Source: Methanobacteriota archaeon
GTDB taxonomy: Archaea; Halobacteriota; Methanomicrobia; Methanomicrobiales; Methanoculleaceae
Assembly: GCA_016841955.1 (NCBI GenBank)
Contig: JAENYE010000001.1
Location: 384,025-448,024 of the forward strand
DNA length: 64,000 nucleotides
Direction of reading: 5' to 3'
Below, one piece after another: positions 1-8,405 of this stretch. Under the pieces are notes generated by a model. The model was not told the origin of the DNA. It saw only the letters and a program-made list of their open reading frames with translations, and made no database searches. Each line of letters opens with the position of its first letter. Position 1 is the first letter of the stretch. The translations under genes and the position numbers were made by a program.

Positions 1-89
1 CCCCGTCTGGCGGAAGAATCAATGGGGAAGAACTCAGGGTCTTCGGGTGCGGGCGGGATGCCCTCGCCTTCACGTTAGAAAGAAGATGA
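1..89 (+). other. Possible 3' end of a gene cut by the window edge
   Basis: Two plus-strand frames are open from the first base. One ends at a TAG at 76-78 and would give a Gly/Ser-rich tail. The other ends at a TGA at 87-89 with residues such as GEELRVFGCGRDALAF. Either could be the last codons of a gene entering from the left, convergent with the rubredoxin gene. Third-position GC is similar in both frames, so I cannot decide and assign no function. Confidence 0.25.
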
Positions 90-115
90 TAGAGATCCGA
101 AAGTGTCCACCACTC

Positions 116-274
116 TCAGACCTTCACAAACCGGCTCTTCGCCGCACCACACCGGGGGCACTTCCAGGTGTCGGGCAGGTCTTCAAAAGCCGTGCCAGGC
201 TTGACGCCGTGGTCGGTGTCGCCAATTGCCGGGTAGTAGACGTAGCCGCACTGGGTACACCGGTATGAATCCAT
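116..274 (-). CDS. Rubredoxin
   Basis: A 52-residue protein that would bind one iron through four cysteines and carry single electrons in the cytoplasm, for example to oxygen-defence or flavodiiron proteins. Both rubredoxin knuckles are visible: CTQCGY at residues 6-11 and CPRCGA at 39-44, with the family's Y-Y-P, GD and PDTWKCP signatures between them. The length is normal for the family. The ATG lies at 274-272 behind a strong GGAGAGGTGA site, and the TGA is at 118-116. No partner gene is adjacent; the next gene on this strand is the HerA-like ATPase, whose start is far upstream. Identification is firm; the electron partner is unknown. Confidence 0.93.
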   Translation of the reverse strand: MDSYRCTQCGYVYYPAIGDTDHGVKPGTAFEDLPDTWKCPRCGAAKSRFVKV

Positions 275-358
275 AACTTGTTCACCTCTCCGCCCACCGG
301 CCGCGAGGGCGGCAGGGCATCAGTCTCCTATACTCCCGCGTGAGGATAAGCACTCCGG

Positions 359-1972
359 TCACGACGCCGGGAAGAGAAGTTCCTTCCCCGTGCAGCCGTC
401 GAGGATGATCGAGCGTTCTCCGCGCTCCGATGCGAACCGGATCACGTAGACCGGATAGTAGATCGTGTCGAACCCGACGATCTCCGCCGTCGGCTCAAGC
501 CCCTTCATGATAATCCGGAGAGAGGATTCCGTGACCTTCGCCTCGAGGGGCTCCTCCCGGAGCGGCTCCATCGGGAGTTCGGCCCCCGGCCGGAGGGCAG
601 AGAGCGCCGGGAGCTCCTCTGCAAGCAGGGGCACGTAGACCCTCGTATCACCCACCGTCTTCATCTCCGTGACGAGTTTCGCCTCCGCAAGGCTCTTTAT
701 CGCCTTCTTCACCACGGCGGGCGGGAGGTGGGTGTCGGCTTCGATCTCGATAGGTGTCGAGCCGCCGTTCGCGAGCCCTGCAACGATCTTCACCGCGGCC
801 TCATCGAGCCCGAGGAGCTCCGAGAACCCCGGCCTGACCTTCAACCCCCGGTCCACCTCTACGATGCAGCCGGTAAGCGCGTCAATGACGAACGACGCCG
901 TCTTCGTCGCCTTCCGGAGAAGTCCGCCGATGTAGCGGACCTCCACCCGGTGCAGCGGCCGGTAGACCCGCTCTCCCGAGACGATCCGCTCTTCCGGTTC
1001 CAGGATCCGGAACCGCCGTTTTCGCTTGGCTTTCGCGATATCGAGCGCCTCCTCGCGGAGCAGCACCGGGACCACCGCATTCGTAGCGGCGGGCGGCACC
1101 ACCGGCTCTTCCCGGTGGAACTCCTCGCCGCACGGCTCGACCCGGGTTGGTTCAGCCCGGGTTGGTTCGGTCCGGGGCGGCTCGGCCGGCTCGACCGGCT
1201 GTGCGGGCACGAGCCGGGGCGTCAGTCCCCGGTGCTCGCACAACCGGGCCCCAAAGCGCATCTTCGTCATCTCCCCCGAGAGTTTGCCCATCACGAAGAA
1301 CTCCCCGGGCTCGAGATCCGCGAGCTCTCCGGCCTCTTTTCGGGACGAGAAGAAGAGGCTGACCGCTTTCAAGTCGTTCTCGATCGAGAGCTTCCCGAGG
1401 ATCTGGCTGTTGCACTGCGAGAGGACGTTCTTCGTCACGAGCGACGGCCGCTGGGTCGCGACCAGCAGCCCGAGCCCGCGCTTGCGCCCCCGGCGGGAGA
1501 TCTCCTCGATCTTTTTGATGGATTCCCCCGACTGGGGAATGAATTTGTCCGCCTCCTCCACAATCAGCAGGAACGGCTGCTTTAACTCGCTCTCAAGGTC
1601 GTAGAGGACTTCCGCGAGGTAGGACACCCGTTCCTGCATATTGACCTCCGATACGTCGAAGATCACCGCCGTCCGGGAGCAGATCGCGTTCTGCATCAGT
1701 TCCCGGAGGTTTACCTGCCCGATATCCAGGTCGCAGTCCTCGCTGGAGCCGATCCAGAGGAGGGGGAACCGGTCCCTGAGCGAGGAGTACTCCCCCTCCG
1801 TATCGATGAGGCAGAACCCCACCCGCGCCTGCAGGAGCTGCTCGCAGAGAACCGCGATGCCCCAGCTCTTCCCGGCACCCGACTGCGCGATGACGCAGGT
1901 CCTTCCCGTGACCAGCTCCTGGGCATCGACGGCGACATCGCGGTCGCCGTCCTTTCCGATCACCAGTTCCAT
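359..1972 (-). CDS. HerA/DUF87-like ATPase with C-terminal winged-helix region
   Basis: A 537-residue P-loop ATPase of the HerA/FtsK class. The Walker A motif is SGAGKS at residues 31-36, the Walker B region is LLIVEEAD at about 135-142, and the sensor-like VATQRP is at 171-176, as in archaeal HerA-type proteins. A low-complexity Pro/Glu/Arg linker with EPTR repeats follows at about 255-300. The C-terminal half has a helix-turn-helix-like stretch (about 390-440) and a possible sensor domain. HerA itself works with NurA in DNA end resection, but no nurA is nearby and this protein has a different tail. A role in DNA translocation or another substrate-moving ATPase function is inferred. Confidence 0.8.
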   Translation of the reverse strand: MELVIGKDGDRDVAVDAQELVTGRTCVIAQSGAGKSWGIAVLCEQLLQARVGFCLIDTEGEYSSLRDRFPLLWIGSSEDCDLDIGQVNLRELMQNAICSRTAVIFDVSEVNMQERVSYLAEVLYDLESELKQPFLLIVEEADKFIPQSGESIKKIEEISRRGRKRGLGLLVATQRPSLVTKNVLSQCNSQILGKLSIENDLKAVSLFFSSRKEAGELADLEPGEFFVMGKLSGEMTKMRFGARLCEHRGLTPRLVPAQPVEPAEPPRTEPTRAEPTRVEPCGEEFHREEPVVPPAATNAVVPVLLREEALDIAKAKRKRRFRILEPEERIVSGERVYRPLHRVEVRYIGGLLRKATKTASFVIDALTGCIVEVDRGLKVRPGFSELLGLDEAAVKIVAGLANGGSTPIEIEADTHLPPAVVKKAIKSLAEAKLVTEMKTVGDTRVYVPLLAEELPALSALRPGAELPMEPLREEPLEAKVTESSLRIIMKGLEPTAEIVGFDTIYYPVYVIRFASERGERSIILDGCTGKELLFPAS

Positions 1973-2059
1973 CCGTTCAAAGAGATCACAGGACGGCCGG
2001 AGTTTTAACGCTTCCTCTTCGTTCCAGGGAGATTATTTCGGAAAGTCCCGCGCCGTTCT

Positions 2060-3436
2060 TCAACATCTGTTCCTGCGGAGTGAGAGGATGACGCCAAAGC
2101 CCGAGAGGACCGCAAAGGCGAGGAATATCAGCCGCACGCTCGTGAGGAACTCCGGGAATATCGCCGGTGTGACGGTCGTCGACCCCATGATGACCGCAAA
2201 GACCACGAGGACCGCCCCCATGCTCAGCATCATCCCGAGCGACCGCATCATCGCCACCATCGCCGATGCGCTCCCGAAGAACTGCTTCTCCACGCAGCCC
2301 ATGATGGCGGTGGTGTTCGGGGACGAGAAGAGCCCGAGTCCCACGCCCAGCAGGACCAGAAGGGCGAGGATTACGGCGATCGGTGTAGTCTCGCCGAGCA
2401 TGGAGAAGCCCAGGAGCGCCACGGCCGAGAGCCCCATCCCCACCGAGGCTACGTGCCCGGGCTGCACCCGGTCGGCGAGGCGGCCCGCCACCGGGGCGAC
2501 GAAGACCTGGATGATCGGCTGGACCAGGAGCAGGGTGCCTGCGGCGACGGGCTCGTAGCCCCGGATGTACTGGAGGTAGAGGGATAGGAGGAACGCGACC
2601 GCGAACGTGGCGCTGTAGTTGATCAGGGCAGCAGCGTTCGAGGCGGCAAAGACCCGGTTCTTCTCGAGGAGCGAGACAGGGAGGAGGGGACTGGGCTGCC
2701 GCCGCTCCACCCGGAAGAAGGCCGCCCCGAGCAGGAGGGACGCCGCAAGGAGGATCGCGCCGGCCGCGGTGGTCGCCGAGGCCAGGCCCAGGAAGAGGCA
2801 GAAGATCAGGGCGGAGGAGAGGACCAGCCCCGGGACGTCGAAGCGCTCGCGCTGCCGCTCGTTCAGGAACGCCGGGAATTTTCCGGCGTAGAAGAGGACC
2901 GGGACGGCAAGGAGCGCGGTCACGATGAAGATGCTCCGCCAGCCGAGGAACTGGGTCAGGGCGCCCCCGAGAAACGGCCCGAGCGAGAGCCCGGCGTAGA
3001 CGGCGGTGGTGTTGAGCCCGATCGCGTAGCCCCGCTCGCCGGGCGGATAGAGGTGAGTGATCAGGGCCACGCTGTTTGCGTAGATCATGGCGCCGCCCAT
3101 CCCCTGCAGGAAGCGGAAGAGGAGGAGAAGGCCAATCGTGGGCGTGAAGATAGTGAGGAGGGACCCGGCGGTGTAGACCACGATCCCGATCATAAAGACG
3201 GTGACCCTTCCCCGGGAGTCGCCGAGCCTCCCTGCCGGGAGGAGGAAGATGACCGACGAGAGGAGGTAGGCGCTGGAGATCCAGGCAAGCGTGGCGGCGT
3301 CGGCGGAGAACTCGCCACCGATAGCGGGCAGGGCAAGGTTGATCGCTGAGCCGGTGAACGGGTTTAAGAACGTGGCGATGGTGACCAGTATAAGGATGAA
3401 TCTGCGCGAATACGCTTGGCTGTCTTCCTGCCCCAC
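2060..3436 (-). CDS. MFS transporter, drug:H+ antiporter DHA2-like
   Basis: A 458-residue polytopic membrane protein of the major facilitator superfamily. The family loop motif between helices 2 and 3 is visible as GRLGDSRGR, and the motif in helix 5 appears as GLSLGPFLGG. The predicted fourteen or so helices and the N-terminal LPAIGGEF element match the DHA2 group, which exports cationic drugs, dyes or solutes using the proton gradient. The substrate cannot be read from sequence. The gene is divergent from the next MFS gene (3578), with about 140 bases between the two starts. A longer overlapping frame here is Arg/Pro-rich and is a shadow. Confidence 0.88.
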   Translation of the reverse strand: MGQEDSQAYSRRFILILVTIATFLNPFTGSAINLALPAIGGEFSADAATLAWISSAYLLSSVIFLLPAGRLGDSRGRVTVFMIGIVVYTAGSLLTIFTPTIGLLLLFRFLQGMGGAMIYANSVALITHLYPPGERGYAIGLNTTAVYAGLSLGPFLGGALTQFLGWRSIFIVTALLAVPVLFYAGKFPAFLNERQRERFDVPGLVLSSALIFCLFLGLASATTAAGAILLAASLLLGAAFFRVERRQPSPLLPVSLLEKNRVFAASNAAALINYSATFAVAFLLSLYLQYIRGYEPVAAGTLLLVQPIIQVFVAPVAGRLADRVQPGHVASVGMGLSAVALLGFSMLGETTPIAVILALLVLLGVGLGLFSSPNTTAIMGCVEKQFFGSASAMVAMMRSLGMMLSMGAVLVVFAVIMGSTTVTPAIFPEFLTSVRLIFLAFAVLSGFGVILSLRRNRC

Positions 3437-3577
3437 AGGTATCCCTCATGCCTCCCGGAACAACCCGCTCCCGCCCCGGGTCTGCGTTATGAGAGTATTC
3501 GCGGCGAGCGCAGATAAGGGCACTCCCGCCGTCGGTGCAGTACTTAATGAGAACGGCCCCCAAAGACCCTCGGGAAT

Positions 3578-4798
3578 ATGCCCGAGCCTTCCCCGGACAC
3601 CCGGCAGAAGGTCCGCGACCTCTCGATCCGGCTCATCCTGCTGCTCGGCGTGGCAAGTCTCCTGGGGAGCCTGGTCTCGAACGGCGCCCGGAGTGTCACC
3701 GGCCCTTACATCCTCCTCCTCGGGGGGAGTGCGGCCCTCGTCGGGCTGGTCGCCGGATCCGGCGAGTTCATAGGGTATGCGTTGCGGTCCGCCACCGGTG
3801 CCTACGTCGGCCAGAGCCAACGCTACTGGAAGGTAGCGATAACCGGCTACGGCCTGCTCGCCGCCATCCCGCTCCTGGCGTTCGCCGTCCGCTGGGAGAC
3901 TGCGGCCGTCCTCATCATCGCCGAGCGGATAGGAAAAGCCGTCCGGACACCGGCGCGGGACACGATCCTCTCCCACGCGACGACGACCGTCGGGAGGGGA
4001 TGGGGGTTCGGGGTTCACAAGGCGCTCGACCAGGTCGGTGCGGTCATCGGCCCGCTGGTCATGGTCGTCGCCCTGGCCCTCACCGGCGGATACGCCACGG
4101 GCTTTATCCTGCTCGGCATTCCTCTCGTCGGCGTTGCGATAGTCCTCTTCCTCGCCCAGTCGGAGGTGCCCAGGCCCGGACGCCTGGAGGCAAACGGGGG
4201 AACCAGAGAGGACGGGGGCGATCTGCCCGGGATCATGCCGTACGCCGCGTTCATCTTCCTCGGCATGGCCGGGTTCGTCAACTTTCCGCTCATCTCCTTC
4301 CACTTAAAAGCCCAATCGATCATCCCCGATGCCGCCATCCCCCTCTTTTACGCAGCCGCGATGGTGATCTCGGTCGTCGTGGCGCTGCTCGTCGGGCGGG
4401 TCTTCGACCGCATCGGCACCCACGTCCTCCTCACCATCCCGGTCCTCAGCACCGCGACGATCCTGCTCGCCTTCTCGCTCAACCCGGGCGTGGCGATCGT
4501 GGGATCGCTCGCCTGGGGGGCCGGGATCGGGATCTTCGAGACCGTGCTCCGTGCGTCGATCGCAGAGTCCACGACGGCGGCCCGGAGGGGGAAGGTCTAC
4601 GGCGCCGTGAGCGCGGTCTTCGGGACGGCGTGGTTCGTGGGGAGCGTCGTGATGGGAGTCCTTTACGACGTATCGATCGGGCATATCGTCGCCTACGTCA
4701 TCATCGTCGAGACTGCGGCGGTGGTCGCCTACCTCTGGATGTACCGCTCCCGCATCGCCGTAAGGTTCCAGGAGGGGATCGGGGACCTCATGCCCTAA
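3578..4798 (+). CDS. MFS transporter
   Basis: A 406-residue major facilitator protein with about twelve hydrophobic segments. The N-terminal half contains RIGKAVRTPARDTIL, a motif seen in a clade of MFS proteins found in methanogens and bacteria and often annotated only as MFS transporter. A hydrophilic break at about residues 195-215 (VPRPGRLEANGG onward) is the central loop between the two six-helix halves. The start at 3578 directly follows the AT-richer gap shared with the divergent DHA2-like gene. Its last bases overlap the repaired reading frame of the small membrane protein on the other strand. Substrate unknown. Confidence 0.85.
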   Translation: MPEPSPDTRQKVRDLSIRLILLLGVASLLGSLVSNGARSVTGPYILLLGGSAALVGLVAGSGEFIGYALRSATGAYVGQSQRYWKVAITGYGLLAAIPLLAFAVRWETAAVLIIAERIGKAVRTPARDTILSHATTTVGRGWGFGVHKALDQVGAVIGPLVMVVALALTGGYATGFILLGIPLVGVAIVLFLAQSEVPRPGRLEANGGTREDGGDLPGIMPYAAFIFLGMAGFVNFPLISFHLKAQSIIPDAAIPLFYAAAMVISVVVALLVGRVFDRIGTHVLLTIPVLSTATILLAFSLNPGVAIVGSLAWGAGIGIFETVLRASIAESTTAARRGKVYGAVSAVFGTAWFVGSVVMGVLYDVSIGHIVAYVIIVETAAVVAYLWMYRSRIAVRFQEGIGDLMP

Positions 4799-5052
4799 CC
4801 CTGCGGCGCGACACCATCCACGCCTTCAGCGCCCCGCCGACGGCGGCGCCCACGGCACCGAAGGACCCCATAGTAAAGGGCCAGGGCGAAGAGAAGGACG
4901 GCGTTCCTGGGCCCTGTGGGCACCCTCATCGGCCTCGGGATCGCCGTTCGCCCGACGATCGGGCCCGCCACCGGGAAGAACGGGCTGATGAAGAGCATGA
5001 AGATGAACCCCACAAGCGTTGAGAGCCAGTATGAACCCCTGTCTTCTGCCAA
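4788..5052 (-). pseudogene. Small membrane protein related to the 5120-5458 gene, frameshifted
   Basis: From a TTG at 5052-5050 the frame gives two hydrophobic segments (WLSTLVGFIFMLFISPFFPV and NAVLLFALALYYG). It then changes to an Arg-rich tail and stops at 4795. Removing one G from the run of four at 4866-4869 restores a natural glycine-rich ending (YYGSFGAVGAAVGGALKAW, then an Arg-rich tail) with a TGA at 4790-4788. The restored architecture resembles the small DUF5518-like neighbour. This is either a real single-base insertion, making a pseudogene, or a homopolymer sequencing error. The coordinates given are for the repaired frame. Confidence 0.6.
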
Positions 5053-5119
5053 TGCCGCCTCTGGATCGAGAAGAGCCGGGGGGGATCGCCCTCCCCGGTG
5101 TTTGCTCCGCGTTACCGTC

Positions 5120-5458
5120 TTACCGCCGGATCGCTCCGGCGATGGCGCCGCCGATCAGGGAGAGGAGGCCCTGGTAGACGAACGCCATCACGATGATGAC
5201 GAGCGACGTCCCGAGACCCGCGATGAACCCGAACGCCCCGAGGAGGAGCGTGCCGCCGATGAGAAGCAGCACCGCGATGACGATGGCACCGAGGATCCCG
5301 GCAGCCAGCCCGGCCTTTGCGCCGTTTCCTATGCCGCCCCTGACCATCCAGCCCGCGACGAACCCCCCGATCAGGGGTCCGATGACCGGCAGGAAGAAGC
5401 CGAGAATGAGCCCCACGAGCCACCCGACGATGACAGCCGTCCAGAAGTTATCCGCCAT
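5120..5458 (-). CDS. DUF5518-like small membrane protein
   Basis: A 112-residue integral membrane protein, almost all Gly/Ala/Ile/Leu/Val, with four likely membrane spans. Recurrent GxxxG patterns are visible (GLILGFFLPVIGPLIGGFVAG, GAIAGAIRR), as in archaeal DUF5518 proteins of unknown function. A good ribosome site (GGAAGG) precedes the ATG, and a TATA element lies at 5491-5500. It sits beside a frameshifted relative at 4788-5052. No biochemical role is known; a passive or stress-related membrane role is conjecture. Confidence 0.72.
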   Translation of the reverse strand: MADNFWTAVIVGWLVGLILGFFLPVIGPLIGGFVAGWMVRGGIGNGAKAGLAAGILGAIVIAVLLLIGGTLLLGAFGFIAGLGTSLVIIVMAFVYQGLLSLIGGAIAGAIRR

Positions 5459-5490
5459 ATCCTTCCATCACCGGCGGGAATTCGGGAATG

Positions 5491-5500
5491 TAGTATATAA
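5491..5500 (-). promoter_or_regulatory. TATA box of the DUF5518-like gene
   Basis: Read on the minus strand the sequence is TTATATACTA, an archaeal box-A match in an otherwise GC-rich gap. It lies about 33-42 bases before the ATG at 5458, which leaves a short leader containing the GGAAGG ribosome site. Confidence 0.6.
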
Positions 5501-5520
5501 GCGTTGGGGCAGGGCCCCGG

Positions 5521-6465
5521 TTACGGACGGATCCTGGTCCCGGCCCGCCCGGCGAGGGCTTCCGCGGCCTGCTCGAGCGATGCGATGGTTACACGGCCCC
5601 CAGCGGTTTCGAGGAACTCGATGGCCGCCTCGATCTTCGGTCCCATGGTCCCGGGCGGGAACTGTCCCGCCGCGAGATGCTGCTTTGCCTCCACAACCGT
5701 CATCTCGCCGACATCCTGCCGGTCCGGCCGCCCGTAGTTCAAGGCAACGCGCTCGACGTCGGTCAGGATCAGCAGGTCGCCGGCACCGACGAGCCGGGCG
5801 AGGAGCGCCGCGGTGTAGTCCTTGTCCACCACCGCCTCGACACCCCGGAGGGGGCCCGCCGGATCCGCGACCACCGGGATGCCGCCGCCGCCCGCGGCGA
5901 TCACGACCGCCCCGGCCGAAAAGAGCCGGACTATCGCCTGCCCCTCCACGAGGGCGACCGGACGCGGCGAGGGGACCACCCGCCGGTAGCCCTGCCCCGG
6001 GATCTGCACCATCCGCCAGCCTTTCTCCTCCTGGAGCCGTTTTGCCTGCATCGGCGTGTAGAACGGGCCGATGGGCTTTTCCGGGTTTGCGAACGCCGGA
6101 TCGCCGCCGTCCACCAGGGTCTGGGTGAGCACCGTCGCGACCGGGCAGTCGAGCCCGACCTCCCGGAGAGCCTCCTGCATCGACTGCTGGAGCAGGTAGC
6201 CGATCATCCCCTGGCTCTCCGCCCCGCAGACATCGAGCGGCATCGGCGGAAGGGTATCCTTCGCGATCTCGTTTTTGAGGAGGATGTCCCCCACCTGGGG
6301 GCCGTTACCGTGGGTGATGACGACGGCGTAGCCGTCGGCCGCGATCTCTGCGATATGCCGCGAGGCCCTCCGGACGTTCGCCAGCTGCTCTTCTGCCGTT
6401 CCCGTCTCCCGGTGTTGCAGGATGGCGTTCCCGCCGAGCGCGACCACCACGGCCTTCCCCGGCAT
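5521..6465 (-). CDS. arcC: Carbamate kinase
   Basis: A 314-residue cytoplasmic kinase that transfers phosphate from carbamoyl phosphate to ADP, giving ATP plus carbamate (ammonia and CO2). Family signatures are visible: ALGGNAI near the N terminus, THGNGPQVG at about 51-59, AAGGGGIPV at about 190, and VDKDYTAALLA with LTDVE in the C-terminal lobe. Length is normal. It begins four bases after the arginine deiminase stop, so the two are almost certainly one transcript. Together they would give ATP from arginine if an ornithine carbamoyltransferase elsewhere supplies the middle step. Confidence 0.95.
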   Translation of the reverse strand: MPGKAVVVALGGNAILQHRETGTAEEQLANVRRASRHIAEIAADGYAVVITHGNGPQVGDILLKNEIAKDTLPPMPLDVCGAESQGMIGYLLQQSMQEALREVGLDCPVATVLTQTLVDGGDPAFANPEKPIGPFYTPMQAKRLQEEKGWRMVQIPGQGYRRVVPSPRPVALVEGQAIVRLFSAGAVVIAAGGGGIPVVADPAGPLRGVEAVVDKDYTAALLARLVGAGDLLILTDVERVALNYGRPDRQDVGEMTVVEAKQHLAAGQFPPGTMGPKIEAAIEFLETAGGRVTIASLEQAAEALAGRAGTRIRP

Positions 6466-6469
6466 CCCG

Positions 6470-7768
6470 CTACCCCCGCTCCAGCGTGCAGGTCATGCAG
6501 TGGGGGCCGCCGTAGCCTCCCGTCAGGTTCTCGAGGTGAAGCGGGCAGACCTCGATGCCGTGCCGGGAGAACTCCGCCTTGTGCGGGAAGAACCGACCAC
6601 CGTTGCTGATCCGGCGGTAGTCCTCCTCTGCGTGGCGGAGGAGCCTCCCGTAGCGCTGCGGGTCGCGGGCGGCCTTCCGCTCCAGGTTCAGGAGCACCGT
6701 CTGCGTCACCCGCTCCCCCTCCACCGCAAGGATGCTCCCGTCCCGGACGCAGAGGACGTTTGCGGCGTAGGAGAGCTGCTCCAGGATCGAGAGATCGATC
6801 ACGAGAAATCCCTTCGACCGGATATAGTCGTAGAGGCTCGCAGTCTCGCCCGACGGCTCGTAGCCCCCGTCCGTCCGGTAATAGACGTCGAGGCGCGCCC
6901 TCCTGAGGAGGACCCCGGAACCGATCACCACTCCGCTTCCCGCGACGTTGAAGTAGGTGTCGAGGTGCATATCGACCATCGGGTCGGGCCGGTCGCCCGG
7001 GATGAGCGGGTGGCCCGGCTGGCGGACGACGCCGATCTCGTCGAACCCCGGGGCACAGCTGAGGAACTGGCATACCCCGGCACGGTTCGTCCGGTCCCCG
7101 GTGCCGACGAGGGCGAACTCCCCCATCGGCATGAAGTCGCCGCCCTCGAAGGTCCCCGGCTCCCGGACCGTCCCGGCGACCGGAATGCCGAGGGTCTCCC
7201 AGAGGAACCGGGTAATCTCGGGCTCCCGGGACCGCTGCCGCTTTGCCGGCCGTGCGACGACGAGGCCGCAGTCGGTCACCGCCTGCTGGTCGCGCATGAA
7301 GTAGAGGTTTGCGAGCGGCTCCTGCCCCATGATCCGGACGTCCACCCCGCGGCGGGAGGGCCCCCTTCCGACCTCGATGACCGGGTTTAGGAGGAGGAGG
7401 GTGAAGAAATGCAGCGAGTCCAGGGCGTCGGCGTTCTGCTCCATGCTCCGGCGGGCCTCCGCCACCTCTCTCCTGCCGCCCCGGAGAGTGACGGTTGCGT
7501 GCGCCCAATCGACGAGCCGCCGGCGTACCGCCGGGTCGCGGTCGGCGGCATCGAGGACTGTTTCCTTGAGCCGCAGCACCTGGACCCCGAATTCCTCCCG
7601 GAGGGTGCGATCGAGACAGTCGTGCTCCCGGCGTGCCTCGTAGCGGCTGAACGCCCGTTCGTAGAGCGCCGCATACGGCTCCAGCAACCCGAAGAACATC
7701 TCGATCCCCGGCCGGTGGACCGCCACCTTCCGGAGCCGCTCCCACTCTGCCCGCACTCCCCCTGCCAT
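6470..7768 (-). CDS. arcA: Arginine deiminase
   Basis: Hydrolyses arginine to citrulline and ammonia in the cytoplasm. At about 432 residues the length matches the family. Hallmarks are seen in order: FEGGDFM, HLDTYFN (catalytic His with Asp), and the nucleophile Cys in GGPHCMTCTLERG at the extreme C terminus. I chose the ATG at 7768-7766 because a perfect GGAGGTGA ends five bases before it. A GTG three codons upstream, overlapping the preceding stop, is the alternative. The gene sits between a 54-residue membrane protein gene and arcC. No arginine:ornithine antiporter or ornithine carbamoyltransferase gene is visible here. Confidence 0.95.
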   Translation of the reverse strand: MAGGVRAEWERLRKVAVHRPGIEMFFGLLEPYAALYERAFSRYEARREHDCLDRTLREEFGVQVLRLKETVLDAADRDPAVRRRLVDWAHATVTLRGGRREVAEARRSMEQNADALDSLHFFTLLLLNPVIEVGRGPSRRGVDVRIMGQEPLANLYFMRDQQAVTDCGLVVARPAKRQRSREPEITRFLWETLGIPVAGTVREPGTFEGGDFMPMGEFALVGTGDRTNRAGVCQFLSCAPGFDEIGVVRQPGHPLIPGDRPDPMVDMHLDTYFNVAGSGVVIGSGVLLRRARLDVYYRTDGGYEPSGETASLYDYIRSKGFLVIDLSILEQLSYAANVLCVRDGSILAVEGERVTQTVLLNLERKAARDPQRYGRLLRHAEEDYRRISNGGRFFPHKAEFSRHGIEVCPLHLENLTGGYGGPHCMTCTLERG

Positions 7769-7773
7769 CCCGC

Positions 7774-7938
7774 TCACCTCCCCCGCCGGAGAGCGGCGAA
7801 GAAGTACGCGATCATCACCCCGGCGGCCGTCGCTATCGCGAGCGTCCAGTTCACCCGCCCGCCGACGATGAAACTGATCCCGGCAAAGACGGCAAACGCC
7901 AGCAGACCATAGAGGAGGAGTTTTGCGTATCGATGCAT
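7774..7938 (-). CDS. Small two-span membrane protein upstream of arcA
   Basis: A 54-residue protein with two hydrophobic stretches (about 7-25 and 31-49) separated by a GGRVNW turn, ending in RRGR. Its stop lies 5 bases before the arcA ATG, and the arcA ribosome site is inside its last codons. It therefore seems translationally coupled to arcA-arcC. I do not recognise a family. A membrane partner of the arginine pathway is only an inference from position. Confidence 0.6.
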   Translation of the reverse strand: MHRYAKLLLYGLLAFAVFAGISFIVGGRVNWTLAIATAAGVMIAYFFAALRRGR

Positions 7939-8097
7939 CTATGGGACTTCCTCGCCCGGAGAACGGATAAACCTGTCGCGGGCCGGGTCCAGGGATTCGG
8001 GAGTTGGAACCGCCCCCAATTCCGGATCCGACGATATATCATCGTCGGTAACCACCCCCAGGGCGACCGTCCCCCCCGCCCGGAGAGCGAAACCGCA

Positions 8098-8111
8098 ATA
8101 ATTAATATTCG
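8098..8111 (+). promoter_or_regulatory. AT-rich promoter element before the small gene at 8167
   Basis: An AT-only stretch (aataattaatatt) stands out in GC-rich sequence about 55-70 bases before an ATG with a strong ribosome site. It fits an archaeal TATA box, although its exact edge is uncertain. Confidence 0.45.
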
Positions 8112-8166
8112 AGGCAACAACCGACACTCAGGAAAAATCATCCACCCGGCAAGAGGAGGTGTTCAC

Positions 8167-8367
8167 ATGAGGATCAGACGCTACAAATCTCCTATCTCGA
8201 CGACCCCGAAACCATTCAGGATAGTGCGACGACTGCAATGCAACCCGACCTACACCCCGCTCAGGACAGGGCCGTTGGTGAACGCCGCCGTGCTCGCGGC
8301 CCTCTCGGCGACATCCTCCATGTCGGGGCTGACCCTCGGGTTCTGCATGCGCCTCGTGGGGCTGTAA
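8167..8367 (+). CDS. Hypothetical small protein
   Basis: A 66-residue frame starting at an ATG preceded by AGGAGGTG with ideal spacing. A TATA-like element lies upstream, and a T-run (8393-8398) follows the stop. The N-terminal third is basic (RIRRYK, RIVRR) and the C-terminal half is moderately hydrophobic (NAAVLAALSAT, LTLGF). I recognise no family. The signals around it are better than chance, but the composition is not typical of a conserved protein, so expression is plausible and function unknown. Confidence 0.4.
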   Translation: MRIRRYKSPISTTPKPFRIVRRLQCNPTYTPLRTGPLVNAAVLAALSATSSMSGLTLGFCMRLVGL

Positions 8368-8405
8368 GGGCAAACAGCCTGTCAATAGCATCTTTTTTGG
8401 GTCCG

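Noticed and set aside
1986-3563. A 525-codon frame overlapping the first MFS gene
   Set aside because: It is extremely Arg/Pro/His-rich and lacks hydrophobic segments, while the other frame gives a textbook MFS protein.
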